DNA of 64,000 nt from Reichenbachiella agariperforans (lineage in GTDB: Bacteria; Bacteroidota; Bacteroidia; Cytophagales; Cyclobacteriaceae). The stretch lies in contig NZ_FRAA01000002.1 in assembly GCF_900142205.1 (NCBI RefSeq), positions 370,282-434,281 of the forward strand, read 5' to 3'. Positions within the stretch are counted from its first letter, which is position 1. Each line of letters starts with the position of its first letter. The notes under the pieces are model-generated. The model searched no databases and was not told the DNA's origin. It was given only the letters and a program-made list of their open reading frames with translations. The translations under genes and the position numbers were made by a program. This document shows, one piece after another, positions 25,155 through 33,291 of this stretch.

Positions 25155-27281
25155 TCAATTGTAAAATGTAGCCAGTGTAATCACAAGCCATGAGCCCAAT
25201 AGTAGCGGCCAATAGGCAAGTTTTACGATGAGGTTGTCTTCATAGGCCAGCAGATTAGTATCCTTTGCTTTGGCAAATGCCACCACGTTGACCGCCAATA
25301 GACCTATCATGATGTACATCGTAAAATAGAAAGTCTCCATATAGGATATCTCTGGAGTAGAAAGTCTTCGGCGAAGATCGATGTGTGCCACCAGCAGCAC
25401 GAAAAAGAACCCTGCACAACTCTGCACTACGCCCATCATACTTACACCTGTATTGCTATCCTTTCGTTTGGAGTTACTGTAGAAGATCAAGAAAATCATA
25501 GATGCCACGACGAAAATCGGAATGATATTGATCACAAAAGCATTGAGAAAACGACGCTTTAAGCTGACATTGAACTCCATCACAGGGTACTCATCATCTC
25601 CTTTGAAAACAGGGTTACCAAAAGAGGTCTGATAGTTGAGCCGCTCAAACGAAAAGAAGGTAGATTCCAATACTGCTTTGGGGAAGTAAATGTCACGATT
25701 GATCCCAGGAAAAGCCGATGGGTTCAGCACCTTATAACCTTCTAAATCAGGTGTCAGCCATATTTTAGACTGAAAATCTGGGTACGCCAGTTCTATATTG
25801 ATATCTCTCGAGTCAAAGGGGTACTTAGAATACTTCAGCGCCAGTTTGATAGTGGCACTAAACTGCCAGAGGTAATAATTTTCACCTGTTTCTTCATTGG
25901 TAGTCTTCGAGATCAACTCCTTTCGAGTCCCCCAGATCGGTGACTCCTGTACAAAGGCAAAATCTGGCTCGAACTCTTCATCCAGACCAATGGGCCATTT
26001 TTGCCATACACGACCTTTTACACTCAGGCTATACGAATCACGTATCGCAATCTCCTCCACGAATATCCCTGTACTGATAGTCATGTAGGGATCATAGCCT
26101 AGCTGCATCATACGGGTATTCTCATCGAGCACATATCTAAACAACTCCGTCTGATTCATGATCTTGACAGAGCTGTTATCATCTGCTGCATAGCCCATTT
26201 TGATATTGAGATACCAGACCACGGCTATATTGATTAGTATCAACACGGATGTAATCGTCGATATGATCCAAAATTTCTGATTAGAACTACGCGAAATCCT
26301 AATAAATACTGCCAGCCACATCAACACCAAAAAGGATCCCGCCAGACTAATGTTAACGATCTTGTTACCCAACTTGGCAGGACTACCCAACAAGTCATTC
26401 GTAGCAAATACAACCATGCACTTCCAACCACTAGTAGGTAGCGTCTCGAAAAACAAGTAAGAATCCGTCTCGGTATACAAACTCTTGTACTCCAAATACC
26501 CACTATCCTGCTCTAGGATAGTAGGCGAAAGTTTCGGGATATCAAATACTTCGCCCATGTCCTGAAGACTCACATTGAGAATGTACTTCGGCGTAGGGTG
26601 AGCGATGATTGTTCCTTTCGTAGATGCTAAAAATGAATAGCCTGTGTTTCCAATCGAAATGGAATTCAATGCCTTGTTTAAACTTTCCAGAGCAATCGTC
26701 AAAGTCACCGTCCCGACAATCACCTGCTCACCATCCCTAACGCCATACATCGGCACGCCAAAATCCGATACGATCTGTTGTGCTCCCTGTGCAAAATAAG
26801 GCTCTGACCAAAGTCCCGAGTCTAACTCGACCACCTTCGTGTACCACTGTGCTGTGGACAAAGTCGAATCAGTATAGTCATACACATCCGCTATATCGAT
26901 GAGCGTATTTTGACGTTTGTCATAGTATGGCGCATACAACGGGATAGAGTCGCTGAACTGATACGGTTCGTAGGCAACGGTAATCCCGAGAATGAATTCA
27001 AACGCTCTACTCTCACCCTCGATCACTTCGACGAGTTGATCCTTTGTCATATCATAGGTCTCTAACAGTCCTTTGATACCATGCGTCACCTCGGCCACCT
27101 GTCTGAGTACTGAATCAAGCGAATGCGTGATCTGCTCATTGGATTCAAAACCAATTTTTACACTTTCTTTTTCCCGCTCTTGGGTATAAAAATACAAATC
27201 GGTCAACAGCCAGGTCACCAAAATCAGTGAAAAGACAGCAACCATGATATACGTTGATCTCTGAAAAACAATATTAGACAT
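25155..27281 (-). CDS. dCache-fused pentameric ligand-gated ion channel
   Basis: The longest frame has 726 residues (start 27335); I prefer the ATG at 27281, which puts the first helix right after a short tail. Numbering from 27335: TM 28-50; a periplasmic dCache sensor 55-315 (GLWSEPY, VGTVTLTIALESLNKAL, NTGYSFL, IIAHP); TM 328-346 and 355-377; a beta-sandwich 395-592 with KYPFDSRDINIEL, the counterpart of the pLGIC (Cys-loop) YPFDxQ loop without cysteines; then M1 597-619 (NAFVINIIPIF), M2 629-651 (GVSMMGVVQSCAGFFFVLLV), M3 665-688, M4 702-723. Known prokaryotic pLGICs share the Pro-loop and four-helix pattern. The fusion suggests two ligand inputs for one channel. Confidence 0.82.
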   Translation of the reverse strand: MSNIVFQRSTYIMVAVFSLILVTWLLTDLYFYTQEREKESVKIGFESNEQITHSLDSVLRQVAEVTHGIKGLLETYDMTKDQLVEVIEGESRAFEFILGITVAYEPYQFSDSIPLYAPYYDKRQNTLIDIADVYDYTDSTLSTAQWYTKVVELDSGLWSEPYFAQGAQQIVSDFGVPMYGVRDGEQVIVGTVTLTIALESLNKALNSISIGNTGYSFLASTKGTIIAHPTPKYILNVSLQDMGEVFDIPKLSPTILEQDSGYLEYKSLYTETDSYLFFETLPTSGWKCMVVFATNDLLGSPAKLGNKIVNISLAGSFLVLMWLAVFIRISRSSNQKFWIISTITSVLILINIAVVWYLNIKMGYAADDNSSVKIMNQTELFRYVLDENTRMMQLGYDPYMTISTGIFVEEIAIRDSYSLSVKGRVWQKWPIGLDEEFEPDFAFVQESPIWGTRKELISKTTNEETGENYYLWQFSATIKLALKYSKYPFDSRDINIELAYPDFQSKIWLTPDLEGYKVLNPSAFPGINRDIYFPKAVLESTFFSFERLNYQTSFGNPVFKGDDEYPVMEFNVSLKRRFLNAFVINIIPIFVVASMIFLIFYSNSKRKDSNTGVSMMGVVQSCAGFFFVLLVAHIDLRRRLSTPEISYMETFYFTMYIMIGLLAVNVVAFAKAKDTNLLAYEDNLIVKLAYWPLLLGSWLVITLATFYN

Positions 27282-27491
27282 GAAGAAGTAGTTAAGTATA
27301 GTTAGTATCAAAAATAGCTGATACAACTCATCCATATCTAACAGACTGGCGAATTACCCAGTCAGTCAAAATCAAGTCCTAAATCAACTATTTGCTTGAA
27401 TATAAAACTAAAATCGAAATTATTAGTTAACTAATCCAAGAATCCTATTTGTAGATTTTTGTAGAATGGGATGGACTAAAAAATAATGTGA

Positions 27492-27499
27492 TATTTTTG
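27492..27499 (+). promoter_or_regulatory. TAnnTTTG box of the S41 protease gene
   Basis: TATTTTTG matches the Bacteroidota -7 consensus and lies 31 bp before the ATG at 27530. No firm -33 TTG is seen. Confidence 0.45.
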
Positions 27500-27529
27500 T
27501 TTCTATTCTAGTCCGAAAGGTTCTAAATC

Positions 27530-29170
27530 ATGCGAAAAAAAATCATCCTTTTATTAATGTTACCGCTACTCGCAGTAGGGCTTTGGTCATTCTCTAATGA
27601 CGATCGCTACTTCGAGCTTGCCAAAAACATCGACATCTTTGCTGCCCTCTATACAGAAGTCAACACCTACTATGTAGACGAGATCAATCCGAACACCCTC
27701 ATCAAAACCAGCATAGATGCCATGCTCAAAAAGCTGGATCCATATACGGTTTACATCCCAGAAGATGATATAGAAGATTTTCGTACCAATGCCACTGGGC
27801 AGTATGGCGGGATCGGCATCATGTCCAATAATATCAACAACCGGCACCTCGTACTAAACCTCTACAAAGAATCTCCAGCACAGGAGGCAGGTATCAAAAT
27901 AGGTGACGAGATCGTAATGATCGACGGCAGATCCATCAAAGGCATGAATGATGACGAAGTAGGCAAACTCATCAAAGGCCAGTCTGGCACAGAGCTACTC
28001 ATCGGCGTAGAACGAAACAAGAAAGACTACATAGAAATGGTCGTGAAGCGCAAAAAAATCACCATCCCAAACATAGCCTACCAGACCATTTTAGACGAAA
28101 ACGTAGGTTATTTTAAACTTACAGAGTTTACGCGCAGTGCCTCCGAAGATGTCCAGAATGCTGTCACGCAGTTAAAATCAGCTGGGGCAGAGTTCCTGAT
28201 ATTTGACCTAAGAGGTAACCCTGGTGGATTGCTAAACGAAGCAGTAGCGATCTGCAACATGTTCGTCCCCAAAGGGTCGGTCATAGTCGAGACACGTGGC
28301 AAAACGCAAGCGCAAAGCATGTCCTACACTGGTCAAAATGAAGCATTAGATTTAGAGATTCCTATAGCCGTCATCATCGATGGAGGGAGCGCATCCGCTT
28401 CAGAAATCGTGTCTGGGGTCATCCAAGACTATGATAGGGGTGTGATTATCGGACAAAAGTCCTTCGGAAAAGGGCTCGTCCAAGTGACTCGACCTTTGTC
28501 CTATAACTCTCAACTCAAAGTGACCACTGCCAAGTATTACATCCCCAGTGGACGGTGCATTCAAGCGCTAGATTACCTCCACAAAAACGCTGATGGGCAA
28601 GCGCAAGAAATCCCAGATTCACTCAAGGAGGCATTCTTTACTACCAACAACCGCATCGTATATGATGGGGGAGGCGTAGACCCAGATGTAAAAGTACCCA
28701 TGACCAAAGTATCTGCCTACACCGAAAACTTAATCAAAAGCGGATTGTTATTCGACTATGCTACTCGCTACTACTACCGTCATGACAGCATCGTAGAGCC
28801 TACTGCTTTTCAGCTTTCAGATCAGGAGTACAACGAATTCTCACAGTGGGTAGACAGACAAGAATTCGAGAACAGCTCCGAGATAGAGCACGCCATCAAG
28901 CTCCTCAGCGTGGCAGCTGACGAAGACAAGGTGTACAAACAGCTGACCGAAGAGATCAACACGATCAGCGAAGAGGTCTCCCGACTCAAAGCAAACGGGC
29001 AGACGCATTTTAGAAAGGAAATCAAAAGAAGACTTGAATTAGAAATCATCCGTCGATACTACTATAACCAAGGCGTATTAGAGGCTACACTAAATAGTGA
29101 CGAGAACATCACGGAGGCACTCTCAGTGATCAGATCGGATGTTAATTACGCTAAGCTTTTGAACAAATAA
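27530..29170 (+). CDS. S41 family carboxy-terminal processing protease
   Basis: A 546-residue protease (CtpA/Prc group) that degrades or trims periplasmic proteins. N-terminal signal/anchor (KKIILLLMLPLLAVGLWSF), a PDZ domain (about 85-170; GGIGIMSN, SPAQEAGIKIGDEI), and the catalytic core with the Ser in DGGSASASEI (near 286) and Lys in GQKSFGKGLVQ (near 311), the Ser-Lys dyad. The C-terminal 150 residues are helical with coiled-coil character. It is divergent from the pLGIC gene and 43 bp upstream of the symporter-family gene. Confidence 0.93.
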   Translation: MRKKIILLLMLPLLAVGLWSFSNDDRYFELAKNIDIFAALYTEVNTYYVDEINPNTLIKTSIDAMLKKLDPYTVYIPEDDIEDFRTNATGQYGGIGIMSNNINNRHLVLNLYKESPAQEAGIKIGDEIVMIDGRSIKGMNDDEVGKLIKGQSGTELLIGVERNKKDYIEMVVKRKKITIPNIAYQTILDENVGYFKLTEFTRSASEDVQNAVTQLKSAGAEFLIFDLRGNPGGLLNEAVAICNMFVPKGSVIVETRGKTQAQSMSYTGQNEALDLEIPIAVIIDGGSASASEIVSGVIQDYDRGVIIGQKSFGKGLVQVTRPLSYNSQLKVTTAKYYIPSGRCIQALDYLHKNADGQAQEIPDSLKEAFFTTNNRIVYDGGGVDPDVKVPMTKVSAYTENLIKSGLLFDYATRYYYRHDSIVEPTAFQLSDQEYNEFSQWVDRQEFENSSEIEHAIKLLSVAADEDKVYKQLTEEINTISEEVSRLKANGQTHFRKEIKRRLELEIIRRYYYNQGVLEATLNSDENITEALSVIRSDVNYAKLLNK

Positions 29171-29213
29171 TCTTCTTAAATCGCATATATTGCGCGCTGA
29201 CTATCGCTGATAT

Positions 29214-30125
29214 ATGGAAGAAACGTTGGATCATGTTGTCTTGAACTTTAGCAAAGACTCCCTTCTTTTGCTCAATGCATGTATAGCCATCATCATGTTT
29301 GGTGTAGCGCTGGAGTTGAAATTGGAGAGCTTCAAGCTACTATTCAAAGCGCCTAAGCCTATTCTTGTCGGTCTGGCTTCACAGCTAATTTTGCTGCCTT
29401 TTTTTACTTTTCTGATGGTACTCTTGATCGAACCTGCTCCTAGTATCGCACTAGGCATGATGCTCGTCTCTTCATGCCCTGGAGGTAATGTATCCAACTT
29501 CTACAGTTCCATTTCTAAGGCAAATGTTGCACTATCGGTTAGCCTGACGGCCATTACCTCATCGCTTTCTTTCCTCGTTACACCTCTTAATTTTTCAATA
29601 TGGTCTAGCTTCTATGAACCCACCGCTCAGATCATCGAAAAAGTGCACCTTAACATCTGGGACGTCATCCTCAACATGATTACGATACTAGTCATACCGC
29701 TAATTGCCGGAATGACCTTTAGACATAAACTCCCCAACACAACCCAAAAGATATACAAACCCATTAAACGTTTGTCGATCGTATTGTTCGGTAGTTTTGT
29801 CGTATTTGCGCTCAAAGCCAACTTTGGCTACTTCCTAGAGTACATACATTATATCCTTTTCATTGTCTTTGCACACAATCTCATGGCGCTGTGCATAGGT
29901 TTCTTTTCTGCCACCGCTGCTAAGTTGGATCAACAAGATAGACGCTCTGTCACCATAGAAACAGGTATCCAAAATTCAGGACTTGCACTCGTGATCATCT
30001 TTGATTATTTCAACGGGTTAGGCGGTATGGCCTTTATCGCAGCATGGTGGGGTGTATGGCATTTGCTATCCGGGGCTGCGGTCTCTTGGCTTTGGTCAAA
30101 AAAACCAACAGAAGTCCCCGCTTAA
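29214..30125 (+). CDS. bile acid:sodium symporter family protein
   Basis: A 303-residue inner-membrane protein with about ten hydrophobic helices. The family's signature segments are visible: SSCPGGNVSNFYSS (Na+-binding region, near 85-98) and ETGIQNSGLALVI (near 252-264). Homologues of the SBF/BASS family move bile acids, pantoate, pyruvate or other organic anions with Na+. The bacterial substrate is unknown here. It follows the S41 protease gene closely on the same strand. Confidence 0.9.
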   Translation: MEETLDHVVLNFSKDSLLLLNACIAIIMFGVALELKLESFKLLFKAPKPILVGLASQLILLPFFTFLMVLLIEPAPSIALGMMLVSSCPGGNVSNFYSSISKANVALSVSLTAITSSLSFLVTPLNFSIWSSFYEPTAQIIEKVHLNIWDVILNMITILVIPLIAGMTFRHKLPNTTQKIYKPIKRLSIVLFGSFVVFALKANFGYFLEYIHYILFIVFAHNLMALCIGFFSATAAKLDQQDRRSVTIETGIQNSGLALVIIFDYFNGLGGMAFIAAWWGVWHLLSGAAVSWLWSKKPTEVPA

Positions 30126-30206
30126 TATTCCACCGTGATCTGATAGAATCCTTCAATATTGAAACTGATTTGACTATTATTGTATAGACGATCCCACACC
30201 ACCTGA

Positions 30207-30425
30207 ATGAAAACTGAATACATCTGGTACAATCCAGCAGAGAAAGAATATCAATTTGGCGATAGGCAGACTTACTTAGCCATCATCAAAAACAGCAATC
30301 AGTCTCAGAATTTTGTAATCCTAGACAGCTTTGATGGCATCACCGCAGCCTTTAGACAAAAACTTATTTCCCGTTTGAGATTCCTTAATTCACTGCGTAG
30401 AAGCGATATTTTCGAATTCATTTAG
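30207..30425 (+). CDS. small hypothetical protein
   Basis: A 72-residue frame (MKTEYIWYNPAEKEYQFGDR...). It is aromatic-rich at the N-terminus and basic at the C-terminus (KLISRLRFLNSLRR). I do not recognise it; the codon use fits the neighbours and no longer gene competes, so it is probably real. No signal peptide. Confidence 0.55.
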   Translation: MKTEYIWYNPAEKEYQFGDRQTYLAIIKNSNQSQNFVILDSFDGITAAFRQKLISRLRFLNSLRRSDIFEFI

Positions 30426-30588
30426 GCTTTTTTCAAGGAATCACTCACTCCTCTCCGCTTTTATCTCCCAATTTTCGTCATCGATCAGTCCTACAACCCT
30501 ACTCGTAGAACCACCTATAGAATCCCTTCAATGGTCGACACTTTAACTCCATCAATCGAATTAAATATTTAGGCTTAATTATCCCTGT

Positions 30589-30740
30589 TATACTTGCCTT
30601 GTCATCAACGCTTCAACCAGCTTAGATGACGGTCCTCTTGGACAGGCTTTCAACCAGCCACCTACGAGATCCCCAGCTATGATGAATATCAGGTTGTATG
30701 AATGTAACTAGCACTTCCCCCACAGGAAGTGCTTTTTTTA
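30589..30740 (+). ncRNA. candidate small RNA with twin CAACC loops and a terminator
   Basis: In the 312-bp gap before hemB a promoter-like TATACTTG (30589-30596) is followed by GTCATC...GATGAC (30601-30630) enclosing GCT-TCAACC-AGC (30610-30621), then a second hairpin GGCT-TTCAACC-AGCC (30645-30659) with the same loop, and finally a strong plus-strand terminator (stem 30710-30718 with 30725-30733, then seven T). No ORF fits. It would be a transcript of about 135 nt. Inference only. Confidence 0.4.
30710..30739 (+). terminator. plus-strand intrinsic terminator
   Basis: AGCACTTCC / GGAAGTGCT stem, 6-nt loop, then TTTTTTT. It touches the hemB stop codon on the other strand, where it lacks a T tail, so it serves a plus-strand transcript. 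Confidence 0.8.
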
Positions 30741-31712
30741 TCCCTTCAGAATCTGAGCAGCCTCTTTCGCAAAGTAGGTTAGAATCACTTTAGCGCCTGC
30801 TCGTTTGATACTTAGCAGTGACTCCATCATGGCACGCTCACCATCGATCCAGCCCTTTTGTGCTGCAGCTTTAACCATCGCATATTCTCCAGACACATTG
30901 TAGGCCGCTATCGGTACATCAAAATTGTCTCGGAGAAGTTTAATCACATCCAAATAGGCCAAAGCGGGCTTCACCATCAAAAAATCTGCTCCTTCTTCCT
31001 CATCGAGCTCGGCTTCTATCATCGCTTCTCTCAAATTAGCAGGGTCCATTTGATAAGTCTTCTTATCTCCAAATTTAGGTGCAGAATCCAAGGCATCTCT
31101 AAATGGCCCATAAAAAGCACTCGCATATTTGGCACTATAGGACATAATAGACGTATCTTCATACCCACTCTCGTCCAACACTTCTCTGATAAACTCTACT
31201 CTGCCATCCATCATATCAGAAGGGCCGATGATGTCAATACCAGTCTCTGCCTGTGCTAGTGCCATTGATCCTAATATTTCAAGGCTCTCATCATTTAATA
31301 TCTTACCATCCTCATCGACCAACCCATCATGGCCATCCACAGAATAAGGATCCATAGCAACATCCGTCATGATGCAAGCCTCAGGAAACTCTTCCTTTAA
31401 CTCTCGGAGAGCTTTGAGATAGAAAAAATCAGGGTCATAGCTATATGTAGCTTCCTTGTCCTTGTATTTCTCCGCCACCACGGGAAAAATATCGAACGAC
31501 TTCACGCCCAGTTCTAAACACTGTTCGATCTCCGCTCGCATGTTATCCTGTGAAAATCGATAGATACCAGGCATAGAATCTACTTCGACTTTTTTATTCT
31601 TTCCTTCCAACAAAAATAGTGGGTACATAAAATCTTTGGTGGACAAGCGTGTCTCCTCTATCATTCCTCGGATTACAGCCGATTTCCTGTTTCTTCTTGG
31701 TCTTCTTAGCAT
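30738..31712 (-). CDS. hemB: porphobilinogen synthase (delta-aminolevulinic acid dehydratase)
   Basis: Joins two 5-aminolevulinate molecules to porphobilinogen in heme synthesis. I start at 31712 (MLRRPRRNRKSAVIRGMI), since RRPRR is the usual N-terminal region; 12 extra codons upstream are open. The 324-residue protein has the Schiff-base lysines in YSAKYAS and MVKPALAYLD. The metal site reads DVAMDPYSVDGHDG, the Asp-type (Mg/K-dependent) version rather than the Cys-rich zinc site. It is divergent from the retropepsin-like gene. Confidence 0.96.
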   Translation of the reverse strand: MLRRPRRNRKSAVIRGMIEETRLSTKDFMYPLFLLEGKNKKVEVDSMPGIYRFSQDNMRAEIEQCLELGVKSFDIFPVVAEKYKDKEATYSYDPDFFYLKALRELKEEFPEACIMTDVAMDPYSVDGHDGLVDEDGKILNDESLEILGSMALAQAETGIDIIGPSDMMDGRVEFIREVLDESGYEDTSIMSYSAKYASAFYGPFRDALDSAPKFGDKKTYQMDPANLREAMIEAELDEEEGADFLMVKPALAYLDVIKLLRDNFDVPIAAYNVSGEYAMVKAAAQKGWIDGERAMMESLLSIKRAGAKVILTYFAKEAAQILKG

Positions 31713-31896
31713 GATGCATGTGTTTGATGCAAAAGTAAAAATAACCACCTGATATCTCTAGAACTATCGTGACAAGTCGTCTCATCGCTTACGATACTAC
31801 TGATTATCAAGTATCAGTAATAAAAATGAGCGATTTTATTCGTATATTAATAGGGAATGACACGCACTAGATCGTTTAGTGTTCAAAAGGGATCAG

Positions 31897-33141
31897 ATGA
31901 AAAGAGTATTGACTATAGGCATCATATTAGTCATGGGGATTATTCCTTATGATGATGGTGCACTATGCCAGCACGTCGGTTTTGATCTCCCTGACCATGC
32001 CAAGCGAGTTCGAATAGATTTCGAGCTGCATAATAACCTGATCGTCATCCCTATCACTATCAACAATTTCATCAGGGCTAATTTCATATTAGATACTGGA
32101 GTACAGTACCCCATCCTCACCGAAAAGGCACTAGCCGATTTGATCGGTCTCACATATAGCCGTAGGATCATCATCCAAGGACCAGGAGAAAATGACTCGA
32201 TCACTGCTCGTGTCGCCCTAGATGTAGACTTAGAATTACCGGGAGGTGTCCGATCTGGAATGAACCAAGCGATGTTGGTCATGGAGCAAGACCACCTCAA
32301 CCTCCGGGAGACCATGGGTGTAGATGTTTATGGAATCATCGGGTATGACATCTTTAGTCGGTTCATTGTCGAAATCAACTATGACGACCGTTACATCGTC
32401 CTACATGAGCCAAAAAAATACAAACCAAGAAGAAGATATAAGAAAGTCGACATGCGCGTCTACAACACCAAACCGTACGTCGATGTAACTGTGACTAACA
32501 ACCGTGGGCAAACCAACGTGATGAGCCTAATGGTAGATACAGGAGCCAGTCACTCCCTCCTCATCGACAACCCCGACGACAGAAGCATATTACCCACCTC
32601 TAATATTTCCTCCATTATAGGTCGAGGACTAGGAGGAGAAATAGAAGGAAAACTGGGGCGTGTCAAAAGCATAGAGTTCAACAAGTTTGAGTTTGAAAAC
32701 CCAATTGTATCCTTCCCAAAAGAAGGTTCTTATGGAAGTGGTGTAAAAAGAGGTAGTAGACAAGGTACTGTCGGGAGCGAGTTTATCAACCGATTCAATG
32801 TGGTGTTCGATTATTTCTCTGGCACACTTTATATCAAAAAAGGCAATGGCCACTCTCGTGAGTTTGAGTACGACATGAGTGGTATGACACTAATTGCAGC
32901 TGGCGCAGATGATTTTGACCAATACCGAGTCAACTCCGTGCGCTACAATTCTCCCGCTTACTTGGCAGGGGTCAAACCAGGAGATATCATCCAATCCATC
33001 AATGGATTCAGCTTTGAGGATCTGAGACTATCAGGTGCTACAGCCATGCTGCGCAGCAAAGAAGGAAGAAAAATCACACTAAAAATTATGCGTGGTGATG
33101 AGGATTTCAAGACCTCCTTCAAATTAACGCGCTACATCTAA
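31897..33141 (+). CDS. retropepsin-like aspartic protease with PDZ domain
   Basis: I start at 31897 (MKRVLTIGIILVMGIIP, signal peptide). The 414-residue protein has two retropepsin-like halves, each with an active-site triplet, FILDTGVQYP and LMVDTGASHS, so a single chain may form a complete active site as in pepsins. The last 85 residues are a PDZ domain (SPAYLAGVKPGDIIQSINGF). This design is typical of Bacteroidota periplasmic aspartyl proteases. Substrates are unknown. Confidence 0.85.
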   Translation: MKRVLTIGIILVMGIIPYDDGALCQHVGFDLPDHAKRVRIDFELHNNLIVIPITINNFIRANFILDTGVQYPILTEKALADLIGLTYSRRIIIQGPGENDSITARVALDVDLELPGGVRSGMNQAMLVMEQDHLNLRETMGVDVYGIIGYDIFSRFIVEINYDDRYIVLHEPKKYKPRRRYKKVDMRVYNTKPYVDVTVTNNRGQTNVMSLMVDTGASHSLLIDNPDDRSILPTSNISSIIGRGLGGEIEGKLGRVKSIEFNKFEFENPIVSFPKEGSYGSGVKRGSRQGTVGSEFINRFNVVFDYFSGTLYIKKGNGHSREFEYDMSGMTLIAAGADDFDQYRVNSVRYNSPAYLAGVKPGDIIQSINGFSFEDLRLSGATAMLRSKEGRKITLKIMRGDEDFKTSFKLTRYI

Positions 33142-33291
33142 TCATTCAGCGAAAATTCTCACCCTTAACATCCCGAAAAATATACTATCACTGTTTTTTC
33201 ATCGAACCAATGTCTTAATTGGATTTACACAGCTTCTAGGAAGTAAGAACAAAGTAGCGAAAATTTTATTTTATCTACTTTTGGCGAAACT

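Noticed and set aside
30738-31712. Zinc-type HemB
   Set aside because: The metal loop has Asp instead of the Cys cluster, so the Mg-type is the better call.
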